Origin: Solirubrum puertoriconensis
Lineage (GTDB): Bacteria; Bacteroidota; Bacteroidia; Cytophagales; Hymenobacteraceae
Assembly: GCF_001483135.1 (NCBI RefSeq)
Contig: NZ_LNAL01000006.1
Location: 186,003-250,002, forward strand
Reading direction: 5' to 3'
DNA: 64,000 nt
Positions 41,624 through 50,300 of this stretch are shown piece after piece; position 1 is the stretch's first letter, and each line of letters opens with the position of its first letter. A program made the position numbers and the translations under genes. Under the pieces are notes generated by a model, which ran no database searches, was not told the DNA's origin, and worked only from the letters and a program-made list of their open reading frames with translations.

Positions 41624-43681
41624 TTACCAGATGCGCACGCGGGCGCTATCGGGGCGGAACAGCTTGTGCGTGGGCTGCACCTTAAAGGCCTCGTAGAACG
41701 CGGGCACGTCGGCCATGGGGCCATTCACGCGGTATTGCGCGGGCGAGTGTACATCCGTCATGATGCGCTGGGCCAGCTGCTCGTCGCGCTGGTGGCTTTG
41801 CCACCCTAGCGCATAACCCAGAAAGTAGCGCTGCGTGGGCGTGAGGCCGCCGAGCTTTTCGCCCTTCTTGTATTGCTCAGTTTTCTTGAAGGCGTCGTAG
41901 GCAATGACGATGCCGCCTAGGTCGGCAATGTTTTCGCCGGCCGTGGCCTTGCCGTTGATGCGCAACGAATCGAGCACGGTGTAGCCGTTGAACTGGCGCA
42001 CAATCTGGTTTACGCGCTTTTTAAACTCGGCGCGGTCTTGCTTTGTCCACCAATTGCGCAAGTTGCCCTTTTCGTCGTACTGGCTGCCTTCGTCGTCGAA
42101 ACCGTGGGTAAGCTCGTGGCCGATGGTGCTGGCGCCGGCGTAGCCGTAAATAGTGGCGTCGTCGGCGTCTTCATCCTTCAGGCCCGGAATGGCGAAAATG
42201 GCCGCCGGCAGCACAATCTCGTTGTTCGAGGGGTTGTAGTAGGCGTTATAGGTCTGGGGCGTCATGTCCCATTCGGTGCGGTCGACGGGGCGGCCCAGCT
42301 TGTTTACGCGGTAGCGGTAGGCCCACTGGTTGGCGCGCATCACGTTTTGCACGTACGAGCTGCGGTCGACTTTCAGCGAGGAGTAGTCCTTCCACTTATC
42401 GGGGTAGCCCACCTTCTTGGTAATCTTACTCAGCTTCACCAAGGCTTTTTGCTTGGTCGAGTCGCTCATCCAGTCGAGCTGCTGAATATGCTCGCGGAAC
42501 GACGCCGTTACGTTGTCGACGAGCTTCTCGTAGCGCTGCTTGGTTTCGGGCTTGAAATATTCCTTCACGAACAACTGGCCCAGCATTTCGCCCATGGCGT
42601 CTTCTTCGCGGTCGAGCACGCGTTTCCAGCGCGGGCGCTGCTGCTTGCTGCCCTGCAGCACCGTGCCGTAGAAGCGGAAGTTTTCGTTGTCGAAGTTGCT
42701 GCTGAGGTTGGGCGCGAAGGTGTGCACCACATGCCACTGCAAGTAAGCCTTCCAGTCGTCCACCGAAGCCGTCTTCAGCAGCTGCCCGGCCGTGCGGTAA
42801 AACTCGGGCTGGCCCACAATCACGGTGTCGGCCTTTTGCAGCTCCATCTGGTTGAGCAAGGCGCGCCATTCCACGTTGCTGGCCAGCTTGCCTAGGTCGG
42901 TTACGGCCATTTTGTTGTAGTTGGCGTAAGGGTCGCGCAGGTCTTCGAGCTTGCGCGACGACTTCGCCAAAGCCGTTTCTAGGCGTACCACGCGGTTGCT
43001 GTTCTGGCGGGCCGTAACCGAATCCTGCCCCAGCAGCTGAAACATGCGCGCTACGTGGTGACCGTATTGCTGCCGGATGCCCGCCGTGCGCTTGTCGGTG
43101 TTGAAGTAGTAGTCGCGGTTGGGCAAACCCAGGCCGCCCTGGTACAGGTACAGCGCCATCTTCTCGCTGTTCTTGGCATCCTGCGTCACGTACATGCCCA
43201 TCAAGGCATTTACACCTAGGGGCTGCAGGTGCGCCACGGTAGCCATTACCTCTTGCGGCGTACGGATGGCGGCAATGCGGTCCAGTTCGGGCTTCAGCGG
43301 GGCAATGCCTTGCTGCTCGATACGGGCCGAGTCCATACCGGTGGCGTAGAAGTCGCCAATCTTCTGCTGGTTGCTGCCCGCAGCGGCGTTGGCTTTGGCG
43401 GCCTCTTCGCTCAGGGCGCGCAGGCGGGCGTACACCTCGTTTTGCACCTCGCGGCCAATGCCCCACGAGCTTTCCGAGTTCGGAATGGGGTGGCGCTTCA
43501 GCCAGCCGCCGTTGGCGTAGGTGAAAAAGTCGTCGCCGGGGTGTACGGTGGTGTCGAGGCTGCTTTGCAGGATGTCGGTTTGGACCGTGCTGGAGCTGCC
43601 CGAGGGGTTACAGCCACCTAGGGCCGCGCCAAGTAGCGGAAAAGCCAACAGCCACTTGCCGAAGGCAAAAGAACGCGTCAT
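41624..43681 (-). CDS. M13 (neprilysin/PepO) family metallopeptidase lipoprotein
   Basis: 685 residues from the ATG at 43681, which opens a lipoprotein signal (WLLAFPLLGAALGGC, lipobox LGGC). Full M13 architecture: an N-terminal helical half (VHPGDDFFTYANGGWLKRHPIP is the family opening) and the C-terminal catalytic half with the zinc motif IGHELTHGFDDEGSQYDEKG, the third ligand in ENIADLGG, the substrate-binding NAYYNPSNNEIVLPA, and the end DSARVRIW. It cleaves short peptides at the amino side of hydrophobic residues and should be anchored in the outer membrane or periplasm. A longer start at 43726 is less likely because the signal would be internal. Confidence 0.95.
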   Translation of the reverse strand: MTRSFAFGKWLLAFPLLGAALGGCNPSGSSSTVQTDILQSSLDTTVHPGDDFFTYANGGWLKRHPIPNSESSWGIGREVQNEVYARLRALSEEAAKANAAAGSNQQKIGDFYATGMDSARIEQQGIAPLKPELDRIAAIRTPQEVMATVAHLQPLGVNALMGMYVTQDAKNSEKMALYLYQGGLGLPNRDYYFNTDKRTAGIRQQYGHHVARMFQLLGQDSVTARQNSNRVVRLETALAKSSRKLEDLRDPYANYNKMAVTDLGKLASNVEWRALLNQMELQKADTVIVGQPEFYRTAGQLLKTASVDDWKAYLQWHVVHTFAPNLSSNFDNENFRFYGTVLQGSKQQRPRWKRVLDREEDAMGEMLGQLFVKEYFKPETKQRYEKLVDNVTASFREHIQQLDWMSDSTKQKALVKLSKITKKVGYPDKWKDYSSLKVDRSSYVQNVMRANQWAYRYRVNKLGRPVDRTEWDMTPQTYNAYYNPSNNEIVLPAAIFAIPGLKDEDADDATIYGYAGASTIGHELTHGFDDEGSQYDEKGNLRNWWTKQDRAEFKKRVNQIVRQFNGYTVLDSLRINGKATAGENIADLGGIVIAYDAFKKTEQYKKGEKLGGLTPTQRYFLGYALGWQSHQRDEQLAQRIMTDVHSPAQYRVNGPMADVPAFYEAFKVQPTHKLFRPDSARVRIW

Positions 43682-43807
43682 AGAGAAAGAAGGAGAGGAG
43701 GTGTAGCGGAAGCCCGAAGCTACCATTTCGGGCAGTATGAGTAAGCCATTGACACCGAAAGATGATCAGCCGTTGCGCTACTGCTTGTACTGGCTGGCTC
43801 TAAACGC

Positions 43808-43843
43808 AGCGGACCGCGCCAACCTAGGTTGGCGCGGTCCGCT
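43808..43843. terminator. 36-bp perfect palindrome centred on CCTAGG
   Basis: AGCGGACCGCGCCAACCT is followed by its exact complement, with no loop base. It lies 22 bases downstream of the minus-strand small gene at 43865. It may work as a hairpin terminator, although no T-tract follows. Confidence 0.6.
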
Positions 43844-43864
43844 GACAGGGGTAAGTACCGCTGC

Positions 43865-44113
43865 TCAGTTGGCGTGCAGGCGCAAAAAGTTGCCCAGGTG
43901 CTCGGCGCTGGTAAAGCGCCCCCGGCCGTACACCCGCGGGCGTTGGCCAGGCCCGAGCACAATCTCGGCAAAGGTTTCGTCGAGGGCCACGAACACACAC
44001 ATCGGCTCAATTCGGCCTTTGCGTTCGTATTGCACCCCCGCCGGCCGCGAGCCGCCCGCTTTGACATGCTTGGTTGGGACAAAACCCATAGAGGTGAGTT
44101 GAACTGAAATCAT
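43865..44113 (-). CDS. Small hypothetical protein, 82 residues
   Basis: From the ATG at 44113 the frame reads MISVQLTSMGFVPTKHVKAG and continues through RKGRIEPMCVFVALDETFAE and GRFTSAEHLGNFLRLHAN. Third-position GC is high and the sequence is protein-like: an alternating strand pattern, then a C-terminal helix. An upstream in-frame ATG at 44224 would add 37 poorly composed residues that cross a hairpin and is rejected. No family is recognised and it has no signal peptide. A perfect palindrome follows. Confidence 0.6.
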   Translation of the reverse strand: MISVQLTSMGFVPTKHVKAGGSRPAGVQYERKGRIEPMCVFVALDETFAEIVLGPGQRPRVYGRGRFTSAEHLGNFLRLHAN

Positions 44114-44177
44114 AGGCCGCAGTAAGGTTGGGCGCGCAACAACAGCGGCTAGGCAACGGTTCCCACCGCCGCACGAA

Positions 44178-44206
44178 AAAGCCCCGAAACAAGGCTCCGG
44201 GGCTTT
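44178..44206 (-). terminator. Hairpin with minus-strand T-tract
   Basis: AAAGCCCCG and CGGGGCTTT form a 9-bp stem; on the minus strand the right arm is followed by TTC. It lies between the giant gene and the small hypothetical gene and may back up the main terminator. Confidence 0.5.
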
Positions 44207-44318
44207 GAACAATGGATTTTCCATACGCGCGGAAGGGTAACCGCGCCTTCGGGTAAGCTCAACAATTGTGCCGCTAATTCATTGGGCAGCTGCTAAATGG
44301 CTGCTTGGTGTAAATATG

Positions 44319-44361
44319 AAAAAGTAAAGCGGCCGGGCACTGCCCGGCCGCTTTACTTTTT
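44319..44361. terminator. Terminator of the giant MBG gene
   Basis: AAAAAGTAAAGCGGCCGGGC and TGCCCGGCCGCTTTACTTTT are exact complements with T-tracts on both strands, 17 bases after the giant gene's stop. Confidence 0.85.
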
Positions 44362-44377
44362 GGATGGTCAGGCGCCG

Positions 44378-47300
44378 TTACTTGGCAACAGTAATGCGCC
44401 GGTTTTCTACTTGCCCGTTGATGATCAGGCGGCAGAAGTAGGTGCCCGTGGGCAGGCTGATGGCTTGTAGCGGCACCAGGTACTCTTGGCCACCTTGCAC
44501 CTCGGCATTGTAGAGCGTAGTTACCAGGGCCCCGAGTTGGTTGTAGAGGTACACCTGGGCCTTGCCGCCCTTAGCTGCGCGGAAGCGAACCGTGGCTTTG
44601 TCGGCTATCGGGTTCGGATATACTTCGAGCAGCGTAACCTCGGCCTGCTTGGGTGCCGGAGCAGCAGGCGCAGCTATGGCCAGGCTGGCCGTGCTGCTCG
44701 GGGTAGTGGCGGTTACGGCGGCCGTGGCGTTCGGTGCGCCGTTCACCGTTACCACGTCTTTGCCTTCCACAACACGCATTACTGGCTCGGTGCCACCCCA
44801 CTGGCTCGAGTACCACACGCCGCCGTTGGCGCGGTAAATGGTAACGGCCAGCAAATCCTGCGTTGCCGGAGTCACCACGGGGTTGCCTACGCCGTCCATC
44901 AGTTCCAACTGCATGTTGCAGTTGCCTTCGATGCTTTGCTCCACGCCATCCACAATTTCCTTGATGTTGGCCTTGCCGCTGAACTGGGCTTTGGGGTTGT
45001 TCACGGCCAGCACCGAAATGGCGTTGCTCTTCAGCAGGTAGGTGTGCAGCTTGCCATCTTCTTTACCAGTCCGGTCGAATTTGCTGCGCACCGTTACCGA
45101 TACACTGCCCTGCGGGTTTTTCAGGCTCTTGTTGTACTGCACGTAGAAGGCGTAGCCGGCGCTGCCTTTGATGTAGCCAGCCGAGCCAGCTTCGGTAAAC
45201 GAGCCGCCGCCGGCAATCAGGCCACCGGGGGTAGGTACGGCCAGCGTTACGGGCGCATCCTTCGAGCCGTCGTCGAAGCTGCGGTAGTTGCCCGATACTT
45301 TCACGGCAATGTCGATAACCGCCGCGCTGCCGCTGAAAGTGTACTGCACATTGGCCGAAGCCGTGCCGGTGCTCATATCACCAGGGTTTACCAAACCAAC
45401 GGGCAGGTTTTGGGCCCCGTTGATGGCCGTGAGCGAGCCGTCGGCTTTGCGCACGAAGAACGAGGCCTTGGCCGTGCGGATGTCGCCGCCGTAGTTCGGG
45501 TTGTTCTTCAGGGTGGTTACCAGGTTCAGGGTTACGGTGTTGCTGGTAGGCCCAGTGCTCCAGTAGAACTTAGAACCGGTGTAGTACGTGTCGGCAACGG
45601 GGTTGGCAAACTGCGGCGTAATGGTCAGGTTGGCTCCTACGTACGTGAGGGTGTAGTTGCCACCTAGGGCCAAGTTGTTGCGAAGTATGGCGTACGTGCC
45701 CACATCGGTGCCCGGCTGGCGCGACAGTGCCCCCGTGAAGGCATCGTTGTTGACCAGGGTGCCGGCCGAAACTTTGTACGTGAGGGCCGGCTCGGTTTCG
45801 CCGTACACCATGGTTTTGCTGTCGGCGGTTACCGTTACGGCACGCGGGTTAATCGTGAGTGTGCCGTTGATTTTTGTGAGGGTGTAGTTGCTCAGCTTGC
45901 CAGCCGGGTCGTTCAGCGCGGGCTCGATGGCGTAGCTGCCCACGCCCGTAGCCGCGGTGGCCGTGGTGCTGTAGCTGGCCGTAATGGCGTCGGCGTTTTG
46001 CACACCCGTGAGTTGCCCCGTCAGAGTTGGGTTGGCGTCGCCGTAGGTGCGTTGCTGGTTGGCCGCGGTAACCGTTAGCTGAGCTTTGTCCACCGTCAGC
46101 GTACCGTCGGTGTTGGTTACGGTGTAGTTGCTCAGCTTGCTGTTGGGGTCGAGGAGCGCGGCCTTGATGGGGTACTGCCCAACAATGGCCGCCGCAGCGG
46201 CGCCAACGCTGGAGCGCGTGGCCGTAATTCCATCACCCGAAACAACCCCCTCCAGCGTGCCCGCAAAGTCGGTAGCTGCCAAGCCCGCGCCGTAGGTTTT
46301 AGAGCGATTGGTGTTGCCGACGGTAATGGTTGCCTTGCCGATGGTAAGCGTACCCGGTGCAAAAGCAAAGCTGTAGTTGGCCGCTTGCAACGAACCTAGG
46401 GCAGCCGTAATGGAATAAGTATTCACCGGGCTGCTGCTGGTTGCGGTGGTGGTAAGCGAGGGTACGCCAGAGTGAGCCGAAGCCCCGTCGCCGTTCACGT
46501 AGCCCGTAATGGTGGCCGCGAACAAGGGGTTGGCTTGGCCGTAAGTGCGGCTGGCGTCGTTAGCCTTTACTGTCAATTCGGCTTTGCCCACGGTGAGCGT
46601 GCCGGCTACGTACGTAAAGGCGTAGTTATTCGAAGCGCCACCAGCAGCCGTGATGGGGTATATACCGGCGCCGCTGCCCTGTGTAGACGTGGTGCTAGCA
46701 GTTGGGGCAGTAGTCAGTACCGAGGCGGTTTGGTTCAGGACGAAGCCGCTGTAGCTTACCGTGAGAGCGGGGTTAAGGTCGCCGTAAGTTTTGCTCTTGT
46801 TGTCAGCCGTAACCGTTAGGGTAGCCTTGTCGATGGTGAGTATGCCGTTGGTCAGCTTCACCTCGTAGTTACCCAGCTTCTGATCTGGGTCGTTCAGGCT
46901 GGTTACAATGCTGTAGGTGCCAGTACCGGTGGTTTGCTTGGCCATAGAGGTGTAGCTGGCCGTAATGGCGTCGGTATTTTGTACCCCGCTGAGGGTTCCG
47001 TCGAAGGCCGGGTTAGCCCCACCGTACAAGCGGCTCTTGTTGTTGGCGGTGGCGCTCAGCTGCGCTTTGCCGATGGTGAGCGTACCGGCTTTGAACGCCA
47101 GCGTGTAGTTGCCCGAAGTCAGGCCACTGGGCGTAACGTCGTAGGCGCCTACCGGGCTGCTGGCAGTTGCCTGCGTGGCAAAGCTCAGGGAGCCACCTAG
47201 GCTGGCTGGCGTATCGCTGTTCACGAGGCCCGAGTAGCTGGCCGTGAAGGCCGGGTTGACTTGGCCATACACCTTGCTCTTATTGTCGGCCGTTACAATC

Positions 47301-50300
47301 AGGTCGACGGGCGTAACGGTGAGCGTGCCGGCCTGGTAGCTGATGTCGTAGTTGCCATCGACGGCACCTTGGGCGGTAAGGGGGTATCCGCCGGCCTTAA
47401 CCGGGCTGCCGGCCGTGGCCGTGGTACCGATGGTAGGCGGCGTTTTCGGGGCAGTGTCGCCGTTTACCAACCCCGAGTAGCTCACGCTGAATGCGGGCAG
47501 CGCCGCACCGTAGGCTTTGGTAGCGTTGTTGGCCGTAACCACAAGTGCCGCTTTGCCAATGGTGAGGGTAGCGTTGGTTTTGCTGAGCGAGTAGTTGGCC
47601 AATACGGCGGGCGTAGCGGCTACATCGGCTACAATGGTGTAAGTGCCTACGTTGCTGCCTGGCGTGGCCGTGGTGCTGTAGGCTTCGGTAATGGCATCAG
47701 CGTTGCGCACACCTGTAAGTGTGCCAGTGAGCGTGGGCAAGGGGGCACCGTAGGTCTTGCTCTTATCGTGAGCCTGCACTGCCAGCGGCGCCTTGTTCAC
47801 GGTTAGCGTACCGGCTGGGTTGCTCACGGTGTAATTGCCCAGCTTATTGCCGGGGTCGTCGAGCGTAGCCACAATGTCGTAGCTGCCGGTATTGGCCGTG
47901 GCCGCGGCCCCTGTGCTGCTGCGCGACACTGTGATGTTGTCGCCGGATACTACGCCGTCGAGGCTGCCCGTGAAGTCAGTTGGCTGCAGGGCGTCGCCGT
48001 AGGTTTTGGTTTTGGGGTTGCTGACTACCACCAAGGCCGCTTGTGTAATCTGCAGGTTGGCGCCGGTGTAGTTGAGGGCGTAGTTGTTGCTCAGCGCCAG
48101 CGTGCGTTGCTCAATAGCGTAGCTGCCCACGCCCTCGCCCGAAACCCGACCTAGGGCACCCGAGAACTTATCGTTGTTGGCCAACGAACCTGCGGTAATG
48201 GTGTACGTTAGGGCAGGGTCGGTGGTACCGTATACTTTGCTTTGTGCATTGGCCTTAATGGCTATTGCGCGCGTGCCGATCGTCAGTTCACCGGCTTTAA
48301 AGCTGATGTGGTAGTTGCCTGAGGTAAGCCCGCTGGCAGTAATATCGTAGCTGCCAACCGGCGAAGCCTTCGTGGCCGAAGTTTGCAGGCTGAGCGAGCC
48401 GCTCAGCACCGTCTCGGTTTCGCTTTTCTTGAATCCCGAGTAGCTCACGCCGAAAGCGGGATTGTCGTCGCCGTAAGCCCGGTTGGCGTTGTTGGCCGCG
48501 ACGGTAAGCGGAGCTTTGCCAATGGTTAGCTGTGCTTCCCCGAAGGTGAGCTGGTAGTTGGCACCTAGGGTAAGTGTGTTGCGCCCAATGGTGTAGCTGC
48601 CGACATCTTCGCCCGAGGCGCGGGCAATGCTGCCGCTGAAGCTGTTGCCGTTTACCAACGAACCGGCCGTAATCTGATAGGTTAGGTTCGGGTCGGCGTC
48701 GCCGTACTCTTTGGTTTTGTTATCGGCTGTTACCGTTACCGGGCGCGTTCCGATGGTAAGCGTGGCGCTCGTTAACGAAACCTCGTAGTTGCCGAGTTTG
48801 CTGTTCGGGTCGGTAAGCGTCGACACGATGTCGTAGGTGCCCACGCCCGTAGCCGTGGTGGCCGTGGTGCTGTAGCTGGCCGTAATGGCATCGGCGTTGC
48901 GCACGCCCGTGAGTGTACCCGTAAAGGCAGGGTTGGCGTCGCCGTAGGTGCGGCTTTTATCGTCGGCTTTCGCGCTTAGCGCAGCCTTGCCGATGGTAAG
49001 CGTACCCGGCACGAAGGCAAAGGTGTAGTTGGCAGCTTGCAACGACCCCAGAGCAGCCGTGATGGAGTAGGTGCCCACCGGGCTATCGGCATTGGCCGTT
49101 GTGCTCAGGGCCGGCGCACCGCTGTGGGCTGCTGCCCCGTCGCCATTTACATAGCCCGTCATGATGCTTGTAAAGCTTGGGTTGGCTTGTCCGTAGGCGC
49201 GGCTGTCGTCGTTAGCCGTAACGGTTAGCTGGGCCTTTCCTACGGTAAGCTTGCCATCCTGCTTGCTCACCGAGTAGTTGCCAAGCTTGTTGTTGGGGTC
49301 GTTCAGCTGAATCTTGATGTCGTAGCTGCCTACGCTGCTGGTAGCATCGGCAGCGGTACTGTACGTGGCCGTAATGCCGTCGCCGCTTACAGCTCCTTCC
49401 ACCTCACCATCGAGGGTTGGGTTAGCCCCGCCGTAGGTGCGCGTTTTGTCGTTGGCTTTTGCCGTCAGGGCCCGTTGTGCAATTGTCAGGGTGCCGGTGG
49501 CATCGGCTGCCGAGTAATTGCCGTTGGTCAAAGTCGCGACAACGTTGTAGGAGCCGGCCGCGCTTGGCTGCGCCGGTGCACCGTTGTAGGTAATCGTGTA
49601 AGCCAGGTTGGTGGGCGAGGTGCTTACCTCAGCACCTTTGGTCGTGCCATCGTAGGTGTGGCCGCCTAGGTTGGCTAGGCTGAGGGTGGCCGCGGCAGGG
49701 GTAATGCTTAGCTCGCCGGGGGTGTTGGTTACGGTGTAGTTGCTCAGTTTGCCATCGGGGTCGAGGAGCGTAGCGGTGATGGGGTATTTGCCCACATTGC
49801 TGGCTGCATCGGCCGTAGTGCTGTAGCTGGCCGTAATGGCGTCGGTGCCTTGCACACCGGTAAGCGTGCCCGTAAGGCTGGGGTTGGCGGTGTTGTAAGC
49901 CCGGCTTTCATTCGTTACCGTAATAGCAAGTGCCGCCGGTGCAATTATCAGCGTGCCCTTAGCGCTGCCCGTGTAGTTGGCGTTGCTGAGCGTAGCAGTA
50001 ACCTCGTAGCTGCCAGCAGCCGTGGGCTCCGTAACACTGGTATTGCCTTGCTTGAAGCTATAGCTGAAACTGCTGCTGCCCGTAGCCGGGGTGCTGGCCG
50101 TTACGGTTTTAGCGGTGGCGCTGTACGTTTGGCTGAGGCCGGCGAGTTCTACGGTAGCAGCGGCCTTGCTAATCACCAGCGTACCGGTAGCGTTGGTTGC
50201 TTGGTAGTTGGCATTGGCCAGCGAGGCTACTACGGCGTAGCTGCCGGCGGCTGTTGGCGCCGTTGCCGAGCCATCGTAGGTAATGCTCACCCCCGTTAGC

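Noticed and set aside
46472-47806. Several plus-strand frames of 100-180 codons opposite the giant gene
   Set aside because: They are shadows of the repeated coding sequence; the same frame recurs because the repeats recur.
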